64,000 nt of DNA. It comes from Bigelowiella natans CCMP2755. Taxonomy: Eukaryota; Cercozoa; Chlorarachniophyceae. Below are positions 51,071-62,910 of this stretch, piece by piece. The notes under the pieces were generated by a model. That model worked only from the letters and a program-made list of their open reading frames with translations. It did not search any database and was not told the origin of the DNA. Location: contig ADNK01003479.1 in NCBI GenBank assembly GCA_000320545.1, positions 1 through 64,000 of the forward strand. The letters are read 5' to 3'. The number at the start of each line of letters is the position of its first letter. Positions within the stretch are counted from its first letter, which is position 1. The translations under genes were made by a program, and so were the position numbers.

Positions 51071-53374
51071 CTAACTGTAAAGCCAAAAAGGTTTCTCTTT
51101 TGCTTGTAATTGACGTTTGTGCTTCTCACGCTCTTTGATTTGCTCATCTAACATCTGAGTGTAGAGTTAGAAATAGTAGTTAGCATAAATCGGATATAAT
51201 TAGAAATTTTAAATTTCGAATCTGACGCTCAAGAAGGAAAATAAACTACATATATGGTTCCACCTTTCGATAACTTAGCTGTGACTCTTTCTTCTGTTTC
51301 ATCTTCTTCGCTTCATCAATCTTCAACTGCTCGGTCACCTTTTTCAGGTGCTCCTTAATATGTACATGCTCAGCCTTTTTCTAACGAAGGATAGATGGTT
51401 GTAAACAGGAAAAATCAATTATTAGCTTCGATCCTTTATGACAATTAGCGTTGGTTGTTGTTGCGTGCCGTGCTGTATATGTACAACTTTGAATGTACAA
51501 CCTTTTCTTTTATCTTCTCTTTTTCTTTGCACTGTTTATTCAGAAACTTGAGATTCTCAACAGCAGCCTTCCTTGCACGTTCTTTCTTATTTTTTTCTAA
51601 TTTAATAAATGTATTAAGAAAAGAAATCGTGCAACGACATTCTCTACTTTGAACAAATAAAATAAAAGCAACCTCTTCTTTCAGCTTCTGCTTCTTTTTG
51701 TGCTCTAATTTTGTCAACAGTCTTCAGGAATGCCTCGTCTCTTTTCGTTGCTGCCTGAAGAAGTCACATGAAATTTGAAAAAACATTGATCTACACACCA
51801 TGTGTTACTACGTAAGACCTTGTAATGGGTAAGTGATTTATTCCGAAGTTTTTTTTGCTTATCTTCATAAGCTTTAAACTCGGCTGCTCTCTTCTTTTCC
51901 TTTGCCTAAGTTTTATGTGAAAACAAGATCAGTAAAAACGGTAAAATATGAAGAAAATGGCCTTATCGTATTATTTCAGGACTCATAAAACGCTAACGAC
52001 TAAGTACCATACACTACTACCGCTATGACCAAAACACTAGAACACTGTCCTACCTCGAGAAGAGCTGCATACTGCTTTTCACGCTCAAGCTCCTCTTGAG
52101 CTTCCCTCGCTTTGATTTTCTAGAGTATGCATGCATACGTGGAAATCAGAATAATAGCTACCACCTCACAACTTCCAACACAAACCGCATACAAAATTAG
52201 ATTTCCTCAATAGTATATCTCCCTCTTCTGACCTCCTTTTCCAAACGACGTTTCTCGTTGTCTGCCATCACTTTTGCAAACAGTTTCTTCCGATTCGCTT
52301 TGGCCTTTAATTCATCCAATCAATACCAAAGTAGTACATCGTACATCATGTGTATCATAGAATGAGGCAAAGGGAAAGTAATCCATATTAGAGCAACCCG
52401 CGTGTGGTTTGTGTTTGCTACATGCATTTCCACCTTACCTTCACAATTTTCGCTTTTTCTGCTTCTTCATGTAATCGAAATTCTTCCAGAAGTCTACGCT
52501 CGTACTCAGCCTACATAAAAAAAAATAGAAGAAAAAGAAAACACGTTTCAAGAAAATCCCATAACGCGAAACTAGATCAGAAGGAAATAGTCGTTTACAT
52601 TTATGAATACCTTTTCTCGTAGCATTTGTTGTCTCTTGATTTCACGCTCCTATTACGTGTGGATGATAAGCTTTTTCCAATAAAATAGTGTGTAATATTT
52701 CTTTTTATCGATGGTTTGAAAGAAAGAGCAAGAACAACCTTCAGTTGAACTTCACGATCCTTCTTTAGCTTTTCGATTCTCTCTCTTTTCTTCTTTATTT
52801 TTTCAGCTTCCTCAATTTTCCACTTTTCCAATACTTTTTTCTCTGCCTCAGCATATTTTACCTTCGAATAGATTCAAATGATTCGGGTGTCTATCTGGGT
52901 GACCAATTTGTATTTGTATCCATAGTTGGTAAGAACATATGGCGCGCCCGACACACACACGGACACATTCAGAACTAACTGTCCACAGAAGATACATAGA
53001 GCACTACAAAGTGCCATAGTAACGGAAAGTTTGGCATCACTATCAAATCCGAGCGCGAAATGATAGGATGGGGTATCATCATAGGTGCAGCTGCTACCTT
53101 TTCCAAAAGCTCTCTCTGTTTCATACTTTCACGTATATGCATCTGTTCCTTCAAAGACTTTTGAGAATCCTTTTGAACAAAATAAGCTCTGATGATGACT
53201 TCCTAGTTCGTTCGTGGAGCATAGAGTTACTACCATGAGGTTTTTCCTATAAACTTTTTTCTTGGAATGCTCTTTCTCCAAGAGGATGTCTGTAATGGTC
53301 TTCGCTGGTTTGCGGCCAACAAACGATACTCCAGAGGGATTCTTCCCTTTTGAACTGAAGTAACCCCATCCCAT
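51071..53374 (-). CDS. Lys/Glu-rich coiled-coil protein, possibly axonemal (TPH-like)
   Basis: Twelve exons in phase: 53374-53234, 53169-53098, 52861-52739, 52649-52611, 52510-52439, 52304-52233, 52119-52054, 51905-51819, 51754-51673, 51596-51502, 51380-51264 and 51154-51071 (349 residues). After a short non-helical start (MGWGYFSSKGKNPSGVSFVG) almost the whole protein is one charged helix, for example EKWKIEEAEKIKKKRERIEK and NKKERARKAAVENLKFLNKQ, ending KEKPFWLYS. Nearly all introns are phase 0 and fall between helical segments, consistent with growth by repeat duplication. The pattern resembles trichohyalin/plectin-homology proteins of cilia such as the MNS1/CFAP53 class, but composition alone could mislead. 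If correct, it implies a flagellated stage. Confidence 0.75.
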
Positions 53375-53892
53375 AATATTAAATAATGGGATCTTTATTT
53401 GTACTTAAAGTAAAAAAACTTTGTGATGATGTACCTCGACATTGCAGTCTTTCTCTTCCTCTTATCGCACACAATTGACTTTGAATAAAATTTTTGTTTT
53501 CGCTCTCGGTTGAGTTAAGCAATGTAGGATGGGATACTCAGCAGATACGTAACAGCCTATCCTAAAGCAATGTAAATGAATCTGTCTTCCCTGTACTAGA
53601 GGGGAGTCGAGTTTTCTGTCCGTTTAAGCAGCAGGGGTTCCCTTGGCCGTTACAACAAAGCAGTCATATCCGATGCCATTGTCGTACACTAAAGATCTAT
53701 TGCATTTTATTATATTACCGTCACTGACGATAATCCCGTCTTTACTCCTAAAGCCGTTTCTACCATCTGCATAATGTCTCTACGACAATAATAAAAGCTG
53801 ATATAAGCTACGATTTGGAGGCTATTTGGTATAATTTTAGGGTAAAATTCCCTGTGTTTTTTTTGGAAACGACAGATAATGCAGGAAACGGG

Positions 53893-53931
<39 letters not shown>

Positions 53932-54224
53932 TTGTGTGTAAATCGAACGATGATTCGTAAAATCTGGGAGGAGTAGTGAGTAGCAGTGCCTTCATCAGTC
54001 ATCTTCTTCCTGTTTACTACTTTTGTCCTTCTTCCTCATCCTCCTTCTGATTGCGGCGGTGGTAACAATCGAAGCTTACTTATACTATTAGGCGAAGAAG
54101 GATACAACTAGTACAAGGAAAAGAAGTTAGCAGCCAAATTTATAACAATTCTAGTTAGAAAGAGTGTTTCTGTCTATCTGCTATAGGATTTTGGTATTTA
54201 GACAGTTGATTATTGTTTTATTTT
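53375..54224. other. Divergent gap between coiled-coil and LRR genes
   Basis: No gene was seen. A (TG)n run lies at about 53897-53938. This should hold two promoters, but no defined motif stands out. Confidence 0.5.
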
Positions 54225-55493
54225 ATGATGGCCGATCGTAAACACTCGCCGCCTTCTCTAATTTCTGAAACGAAAGTAAAGCAAACACAGCATGCAAGGA
54301 GGAAACGAACGACACAGTTGAAGCACGAACCTGTATCATTATCTGAATTCACCAAGGATCTTAAAGCAGCAATTTTGGATAAAAAACTCACCCCAAGCAC
54401 CATGATTATCGAAAGTATCAATAATCCATTTGGGAGAACCCTTACCGTTGAGATGCATGCAAAACAATCTCCCGTAGAACAAGCGAAAGTGGTTCCAAAT
54501 GATCAGTTGGAAGTGTTTATCAAGCTCATTGCCAAAAAGTATCCAAATGCATTCAGAGAAATTCATTTGACACATCATGATATCAACGATACGATTGCAA
54601 GAGAAATCTCTGCGTTGTTAATTCGGAGCCAAAGCTTAGAAGATCTCTCACTGAACGGTAATTCAATATGCAGACAAGGATGCAACAGTTTCACACAGAC
54701 GCTAGTGTCTACAGGCGGTGGAGTACTTAAATCTCTTTCTTTAAGAGATAACCCAATAGGAGATGACGCCATTAAGTCTCTAGCCGCATTTCTAGCCACA
54801 GATCCCGTTTTGGAATCAATAGATCTCGGAAACGTCGAAGCTGATGTGGTGGCTCTCGTTCACTTGGCCCATTCTTTGGAAACGAACACTAATTTACATG
54901 TTCTTAACATCGATAGACCCAAAAAATCAGATAAAAATGACGAGGAGTCATCAATTCACCTAGCAAAAGCTCTTCGGTGTAATTCCAGTCTCCACACACT
55001 ATCTCTATCTAAACATTGCATGCGCGAATACGGAACTATGTGGTTAATGGAGTACATTACAGACTGGAATCAAAGCATTACGTCCCTCGATCTCAGTAGC
55101 AATGAAATTCCTGCTGATGGAGCCAAGTACATCGCTAAAATGCTCTCAAATCCGAAATGCAATATCACGAACCTCAATTTATCCTCAAATAGAATTACAA
55201 GTGAAGGTGCTGAAGCCCTTGCGAAGTCATTGGAGGCGAATAGCTCTCTTGTTACTTTAGATCTATCATATGCTACGATTACGGACGACGGTTTAGTGGC
55301 ATTGTGCGATGCATTCTCTTCAAACAAGACTCTTCGAACGCTTTTGCTATCTGGTAATAAGTTCGGGCTTAAAGCAAGGAAATCTTGGCAAGAACGCTTG
55401 GGCTGGCCTGTCAAAGAAGGTGGAATCGATGGATCGTGTACACTTAACATTGACACATTGGATTTTATTCCACTTATTGCTCCACCATTTTGA
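54225..55493 (+). CDS. Ribonuclease-inhibitor-type leucine-rich repeat protein, 422 aa
   Basis: A single uninterrupted exon, unusual beside its intron-rich neighbours. I chose the ATG at 54225 (MMADRKHSPPSL). After about 110 residues of leader there are RI-type LRRs: LEDLSLNGNSICRQGCNSF, LKSLSLRDNPIGDDAIKSLA, LHTLSLSKHCMREYG, ITSLDLSSNEIPADGAKYIA, ITNLNLSSNRITSEGAEALA, LVTLDLSYATITDDGLVALC and LRTLLLSGNKFGLKARKSW. It ends with a cap region LNIDTLDFIPLIAPPF. The arrangement resembles LRRC34/NLRC3-like intracellular LRR proteins, and the role is probably protein binding. The lack of introns might mean retroposition or simple intron absence. Confidence 0.88.
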   Translation: MMADRKHSPPSLISETKVKQTQHARRKRTTQLKHEPVSLSEFTKDLKAAILDKKLTPSTMIIESINNPFGRTLTVEMHAKQSPVEQAKVVPNDQLEVFIKLIAKKYPNAFREIHLTHHDINDTIAREISALLIRSQSLEDLSLNGNSICRQGCNSFTQTLVSTGGGVLKSLSLRDNPIGDDAIKSLAAFLATDPVLESIDLGNVEADVVALVHLAHSLETNTNLHVLNIDRPKKSDKNDEESSIHLAKALRCNSSLHTLSLSKHCMREYGTMWLMEYITDWNQSITSLDLSSNEIPADGAKYIAKMLSNPKCNITNLNLSSNRITSEGAEALAKSLEANSSLVTLDLSYATITDDGLVALCDAFSSNKTLRTLLLSGNKFGLKARKSWQERLGWPVKEGGIDGSCTLNIDTLDFIPLIAPPF

Positions 55494-55499
55494 TCCTCT

Positions 55500-57110
55500 G
55501 AGCAGTAGAGTATCCGACAGCAAATCGTCTCAGTTCGGCAGCGTTTATGTCATTGACCCAGATAGATTCCACATAATTTATTAGATGTTGCATAAAAGCC
55601 TAACTGATTCATTTCAGATTCATTTCAAACCTAATTATGAACGTCTCAATAGCTTTACTGCTGGAATCTTCGCATCCTCTGCTGCATTACATTGCTGTAG
55701 TGTAATGCCCATTAAAGCTAGCATGTATGAGACGGATGTAATGAAATGTTTGAATACTTTCAATGGTCATCCTAATACAGCTATGCAAAGCAGCGGCTAC
55801 AGCGCTCATGTTACATCCATTTTTCTCCGCTATCACGTGTTTCATACATTTGAAAGCATCTGCATCCTGCTGTCGTCGATGTCGTCGTGGAGTACGCGCA
55901 GCGGTCCGTGCTTCTCGTTCAGCTTCCGTCAGGCGAAGTTTCGATTCGTCTCATCGTTTCGATTCATGATGTATAACATGATGGCATTCAGTTGGTTTCG
56001 CAATCCACTGCACGCGTGCGACATCCACGCGACGCACACGTGTGTGTGCAAGCGTAGCTATCTGTGGCATTGCACGGCGACGTGCAGGATCTGTATAGGC
56101 AGCAGCCGCGCGTGGCTGTCGCTGCTGTGTCAGGGGCCCACCCCATGGAAAAATTCCCCACTGCTCTTGCTAGCTTGGAAGGAACCAAAGTGCCAAATCA
56201 GTGTGACTCGCAATTTGACCGCCACCCAGCACTGCGGACCCACTGCTGAACTGAATTGCCAGAATGACATGGCAACTGCCATGTCCCCAGCTAGCCAGCA
56301 CGTGTTTTTGGTCAAAATGACATGGCAAAAAAATCGTCGCCAGAGCAGAGAGCAGCGCGCCATTGCCTGCATCGCACAATTCTTTGGCCAGAGCATCTTT
56401 GAAACAGTGCAAAATTGTTCTCATCTAGAATGAGCAATGAGAACAAATCGCTGGGCTGTCATTTGAGCGCAACGGGCAATCAAATCAAAAACAGGAAAAC
56501 CATTGGACAAAATACTCACAGAAGAGCCATTTGGATCGAGCAGCAGGGAAATTTTTCATGGGGTGTGCCTCCAGTAAACCTACACACAGCAGCAAGCGCG
56601 ACATCTTTACATGTAGACCGCTTGCAAGTTGTGCGCAGCATGCCTACACTGCTTCTTGGCTGATGCTGCCTCCGAGCTCTGTACACACACACACACACAT
56701 TGCACAGCAGTGTAGCCATGGCATCAATGGGCAATGAAGGCATGCAAGCTTGCTTAGATGTATTGTTTATTGCCGGACGTGGTGCGATGCTGTGACATGA
56801 ACTGGATCAAACACGTTGCTAGTATAACCCGACATTCGCTGCTGACACTCATTCGCAAAACAATGAATGGAGTTTGACGCTTCGAGGAACGAATTGTTTG
56901 AAATTAGCGCTCTTAGATTGTTGCATCACATCGCACAACGACGCGGCTCAGACGCCGCGCGCGCGCGCTTAGATGACGTACGTGATATAATGATACAAGC
57001 TACCAGAATATTAATGCCACGTTGTTACGACTGTGAGGACATCAGATAGATGGACTATACTACTACTGTGTGTATCGATGGGCCGACACAACAGAGCCTA
57101 CATACTACCT
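55500..57110. other. TGCA-rich island 7 (convergent gap LRR / aldolase)
   Basis: After about 100 bp the sequence turns rich in TGCATC, GCACACG, CATGC and GCGCGC words, without long microsatellites. It contains the segment at 55828-55862 that resembles island 4. A 282-codon open frame at 55585-56433 overlaps frames on the other strand and is not believed. Confidence 0.55.
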
Positions 57111-57801
57111 AAATAGCAACGGCTTTGTATAGGTATTGTGCAACGTACGCAACATAGCATGTACCAGCAGTAGTAGCGTAGAGTCACCAAAAATCAAAAT
57201 CTTGAGGATTGTATGGTTGATGCCACATAGTGAATAATTATCTGCATTCATCAGAGTGCTCATATGATATAATCTCTAGTGTAATGCACACACTATGGGT
57301 GATCGCAGAGCATACCTAAAATATGCATTATCTTCCTTGTCGTAGGCGTATTCACAGCTTAGATCTTCTCATCTTCCTGATGGCACTATCTCCTTGTGTA
57401 TTATTATTCCCAATGTATTGCCGTCTTGAGTAGCGATGTTTGATTGAAGTAGCGTGTTTGCGGAGGACTATTGAGAGTTTTTCCAAGTTTTTGCAACCTT
57501 CGTGTTTTACCCACTCCTCAAGTGCCTGTAATGTATCATTTTCAGATGTTGATCATGACGAAGGAAGAACAGCGTTGTTGTCTCAAATCATCAGCATCAT
57601 CATCATCATCATCATCCTCATCGCCATTCAATATCTTCTTTTTTCTGATTAAAGCTAAAAGTTACTGTTGAAGTGACCATTGCTCCATTCTTTGCGTAAA
57701 CATCAATAGCTCCTTTCCTGAAACATGATGATGATATTGGAATATGTAAGCTGCTTTAGGGTTCTGGCACTCATTCGTTCGTTACTTTGTTTCGGGCAGC
57801 T

Positions 57802-57837
<36 letters not shown>

Positions 57838-58290
57838 AATGATGATGATAATGATGATAATGATGACGATAATGATGATGATAATGTGTGATCAGACGTC
57901 CGAATCAAGAACATAAAACGATGACATCTTTCCATAACAATTAGAGCATTAAACGACGACGACGACATCTTTCCATAACATACAGAACATAAAACGACCA
58001 CGACGTCTTTCAGAAAACCAAACGTCGCAACAAATTTTACAATTTCAATTTTGAACGTAAGTATACATGAAAAGCTTTTGTCCGGTTATGTTTATAAATG
58101 TGTATGTGTGTGTGTGTATGTGTGTGTGTGTGTGTGTGTGTATGTGAAATAAATATTCCGTATCTAAAGTAATCAAATGAACCATATGACACTGATACTA
58201 CTCGACACTTTGGAAAAGCTACTTTTACTCACACTCAAACGCACAAGAAGATCATCTCTACACATGATGAAGGGTACAAAACGCACTCAC
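57111..58290. other. 3' region of the aldolase gene, no clear exon
   Basis: The ATG/ATAATG array at about 57807-57890 and the (TG)n run at about 58102-58142 dominate. A near-duplicate CGACATCTTTCCATAACA block occurs at about 57920 and 57965. The final exons of the minus-strand aldolase should be here, but I could not read them. Confidence 0.4.
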
Positions 58291-58793
58291 CATGTCGCTC
58301 TCCCGCACAAAACACCGCTGTACTCGCATCCTGCTTCGCCTATAACGAATGCGTTAATAAAGATAAGAAAACAATTAGTACTAGTATGATGATGTTGATG
58401 AATGACTACATCATCATACTATTTTAAGCACACAAAAAGCGTTAAAATCTCTTGTCGGTTTTAATAATATGGGAATAATCTGCTGTGATAAAGAATCCTC
58501 ATCGTATTATTTTTTTAACTTTATTATTCTCATAAATCCCTCATTGATTACCTGCAAGCTGGAGCATTTCCAGAAACACATCCATATCAACACCAGCGGA
58601 TAAGAAGATGAAAGGTGTTCCCTGTACCAAACATGCCATAACCACCACCACTATCATCATCATCATCATCATCATCATCAGTTACAACAGCTTTTCTTCA
58701 CCATTTAATTAATGAGCTACGCTAGCACAACTGTTACCAGTGGCAAACACTAATGACAAGGAATGATGGCTTGCCATTGACGACTATAATACG

Positions 58794-58829
<36 letters not shown>

Positions 58830-58896
58830 ATAAATACATACACCACCTTAGATGCGTCTGACATTGCTTTCATGTACCTGAAAATGAAAACCAAGG

Positions 58897-58943
<47 letters not shown>

Positions 58944-59494
58944 GCATATAAAGAGTAGTAGAGAACAACGAATCGTGGGGCGGAGGAGGTATTTGTAATA
59001 ATAACAAATAAATGATAATTTTATTGCATTAAAATTGCGTTTTCTCATCTCTGAAATTGGAATTTTCTAAAGAGAGATCTAGGTATTACTACTATTACAT
59101 CTCTGAAATTGGAATTTATTTTCTAAAGAGATCTAGGTATTATTATTATTACTACTACTACTACTACTACTACCCCTTTGCCTCATCGATATCATATGCA
59201 TGATTATTCTTATTGTTTCTATTCTCTGCTGCCTTGAGCCCCTTCACAAACGAAGCCACTACAGGGAATTCCATCTTTAGAACGTCCGCACTATATTTAT
59301 TAAGTAGTTATTATGATTAGCCTAAGAGAATACCATCGTATAGAAGAAAGACACACTATATTTATTAAGTAGTTATTATGATTAGCTCAAGAGAATACCA
59401 TCGTATAGAGGACACATTAAACAACTACCCTCAATATACAATCAGCTACTACTACTAAGACTGCTGCTACTCTTACTACTACTACTACTACTAT

Positions 59495-59526
<32 letters not shown>

Positions 59527-59569
59527 TTCCTACTACTACTGCTGCTGCTACTGCTTCTACGCTACTACA

Positions 59570-59606
<37 letters not shown>

Positions 59607-59729
59607 ACCAGTATTCTGGTTTGCTGAATTCCTTCATTGCTGCTAAGACCATCTTTTGGTAGTAGTAATAACAGTATCATCAACCAGAACACTATTGTAA
59701 TGAAGTAATCATCATATAATACAGTATTT

Positions 59730-59768
<39 letters not shown>

Positions 59769-60258
59769 AGAGCCTCAACTGGCACTCTCATATATATGAT
59801 AAAATGACGCAGCAGAAGAGATAAATCCTCTTTCTTGTCAATGCTTTTGTCTGCTCATGCTCCTCCTCCTTCTCCCTCTCCCCCCTTCCTTTTCCTTCTC
59901 CTACCTGTGGTTTCCTTGTAGCCAATCCAATACTGTTTTTGGATACTGATTCGTCTAACGTCAACACCTATAGATATCAGTAGTAGTATATGTATACATG
60001 CATATATACACACGTACATACAGCTGCTCTTTTAGAACTCAGATTGTCCCTTAAAAGAGAGATATATACTAAATGATACTAATACAGCGGAAATATGTAG
60101 AAATCATTCACCATACAGCTATCGTACTATGATCTGCATTTCACCAAGTTCAGTAGTAGCGCTAAGAATACTACTATCACCGCTACTACTACTACTACTA
60201 CTACTACTGCCACCTCAAGGAAAAATGGGACGCCCACTGACAAACATTCCGCTCCAAC

Positions 60259-60306
<48 letters not shown>

Positions 60307-61148
60307 CATTTACTCATATATAGTATATAAGTGATATATCGAGGGGTATGTTTGCCAAAAGGAAAGGACAATGACTAAGTACCGACATAATCAATAATTA
60401 AATTATTGAATTAGTATATAACTGGTATCTGTGGTAGTGATTAATATCATTGTAGCAAGACTAGGTTACTATACTTCATTTGATAAGAAGAACACAAATG
60501 CTGTCATTCATGTCTCCCCCCCCCCCTTGCTACTGTACTGGGAATTAATTTGTTTTGCTACTGTGACTAGTTGGGGTACTATTTTCAGTACTACTACTAT
60601 TACTTCTACTAATACTATCACGTGAAGACAACTCTACTACTACAACTACTACTACTGCTGCTGCTACTACTACTACTACAATGAAAAGCACCTTCCTCAC
60701 AAAAGACTTAATACTGTCTTGTTTGGATTGTGGCCATCGATAGTTAAAGTAAACAAGAAGCTTAACACCAGTACCCTACGACCGATTACTTACTCAGAAG
60801 AGAGCTGCATATGCAATGTCATATTTAAAATACAAATATACTACTACTACTACCACTACTACCACTACTACTACTACAAAGCAGTAGTAAAGGTAGTAGT
60901 AGTAGCACTACTAAAAAGCATGCAAAATGAGGTTTATAATTATGATGATGATGATGATGATATACCCCTTCTCTCTCAATTCGAGCTACATCCCAGCCTT
61001 ATAAGGATGATAATGGCGATTGTGGCCAAAGAAAATGGTTAAATAAGAATGTTTGTTAGTACGTGTGTGTATGTGTGTGTGTGTGTGTGTGTGTGTTTTG
61101 TGACACGTAGTACTCCTTTATATACAATGTATATAATATACATATAAC

Positions 61149-61180
<32 letters not shown>

Positions 61181-62113
61181 CAATTTATAAAAAAATGATA
61201 ATACGGGTATTTTTATTGAGTAGACAGAAGGATGGGAAGGTGGTACATAGTAGTAGTACAACTACGATATATTGCCTTCGTGTAATATACGAAAAAAATA
61301 GGGTTCAATTTAATTCGATTAACATCAATCATAGAACATAACTCCTCAATACTAATACAACTACTACTGCTGCTGCTACTACTATAGCTACTTTGCTACA
61401 CCAGGTGTGAGGGGAGGAGGTCCATCCTTTTTGCTTCCATTTTCATATGCAAGAAGCAAACCACATTTCTTGCCCGACGATATAAATTTCCTTCGATCAG
61501 TGTTAACATACAAAAAGTGAGAGTGCTTCTAGGAACAAAGGAGATGGAATAATATAGGAAGGATGGCTGCTGATAAAAAGGTAGAAATGATGTGCTTCTC
61601 ATTCTTTGGTAATTATTTCAGTGGCAATTACATGATACTGAAACGATTGCAATGATGCATAACGATCATTAAAATGACGAAAACGATGAGCAAAACGGTA
61701 ATGGTGGAAAATAATGATGATGATGATGATGAAAGTATTTATTGTTGGTGCTGATGGGCTGCTGTGACGAAGAACTTTTGTCAGAGAAAAGAGTAGAAAT
61801 AGGAAGAAATATTCTTTCTCGGTATATGAATGGTTACCATTCATTATTGTTGTGTCATTCTTTACATGTAAGAAATCTCACTCACCGTGCTTTCGTAGCA
61901 TACTTCAAATCCAGTAGAAAGGCGGAAGATGGAATCGACAAATACCTGTTTCCACATAATTAAGGATCGCTTTGTAAATACCATGATGAGATGATAGAGG
62001 TAGTGAAAGGAAGATATTCGGAGAGCAGCTTCAATATTTTGTAATGAAAATATAGTTTCTACTCAAAATGGTTGTTGCCGTTTTGTTTCAAAACCATTAA
62101 TAATTTAAAATAT

Positions 62114-62148
<35 letters not shown>

Positions 62149-62160
62149 CAATACATGTAA

Positions 62161-62200
<40 letters not shown>

Positions 62201-62910
62201 AATATATATATTTACACGTGTATTGATGTGTATGTGTATGTGTGTGTGTGTATGTGTGTGTGTGTGTGTGTGTGCGTGTATTATAAAATGTATTTTTTAG
62301 AGAGAACTTGGTTATAATCAATTTAAAGGTTTCAACGTCTTGATCGCTAAATTTGCGTCCACCTGCTGCCTGCTTGTTCCAAATATGATGATTTTAGGGT
62401 TAAAATTTATGAGGGGGCTATGGTGCAAACTCAGGGAATCATTGTCATGTTTTAGTTGAAGTATATGGAAAGGAGGAGGATGGGAAGAAGAAGGAGAGGA
62501 AGAGAAAGAGACAATAGTAGCACTGATTGGTCCCCCACATTCTGATAAATCAACACCTGAAGCTTTTTTGTTAGACTACTACGAGCGTCCAGTGCTGTGG
62601 CAACAATAATATCGTACATAGGCTACATAATAACAAACAAGTATCATCGATCATCATCCTAAGTGCACGATCGCATCCGTCTCATCATCCTAAATGCACG
62701 AGCCCATCCTCACCAGCAGGCAGCTAGAGAGATACTTCGCCTTCTTTTCTTTTATCTTCATATCTACAAGGTTTGCATTAAAGTCAATACAATTAAGGAA
62801 GCAAATCTAGTAATTTTGCTATATTTCGATTGAAGGTTGAAAGCAGCAGCAGCAGCAGCAGCAATTGGAGCGGCAGCAGGAGGACCTTCTGCAGATTGAT
62901 AGGACTCCAT
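58291..62910 (-). CDS. LacD/YihT-type class I aldolase (tagatose-bisphosphate or sulfofructose-phosphate aldolase family)
   Basis: Firm exons in coding order: 62910-62791, 62622-62557, an exon around 61945-61890, one around 61490-61410, pieces near 60760 and 60230, one ending at 59609, then 59290-59174, 58877-58847, 58621-58552 and 58339-58291. Family motifs: IVATALDARSSLTKK (bacterial LDQR-type start), SIPSSAFLLDLKYATKA, CGLLLAYENG, GVKLLVYFNY, LSVGVPFFLE, CADVLKMEFPV with the Schiff-base Lys, TPFIFLSAGVDMDVFLEMLQ and EAGCEYSGVLCGRATW. By family it cleaves a ketohexose bisphosphate or sulfofructose 1-phosphate to dihydroxyacetone phosphate plus an aldehyde. The last part (SGVLCGRATW) looks closest to YihT/LacD. 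Residues 8-24 are Ala/Pro-rich from a repeat. The 3' end beyond 58291 and several middle exons are unresolved. Confidence 0.8.
59042..59146 (-). repeat. Two-copy direct repeat in an aldolase intron
   Basis: ATCTCTGAAATTGGAATTTT followed by CTAAAGAGATCTAGGTATTA occurs twice with small indels. On the minus strand each copy has an acceptor-like CCAATTTCAG^AGATG. Confidence 0.88.
59285..59412 (-). repeat. Duplicated 3' splice site segment in the aldolase gene
   Basis: A unit of about 62 bp containing CACTATATTTATTAAGTAGT and GAGAATACCATCGTATAGA occurs twice. On the coding (minus) strand both copies carry the acceptor AATAAATATAG^TG. The copy at 59290 begins the exon with CADVLKMEF; the other is intronic. 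Confidence 0.88.

Noticed and set aside
55585-56433. 282-codon open frame on the plus strand
   Set aside because: It lies in a TGCA-rich island, overlaps several frames on the other strand, has a patchwork composition (Cys/Ser/His/Trp scattered) and no domain or splice context. Low stop density explains it.
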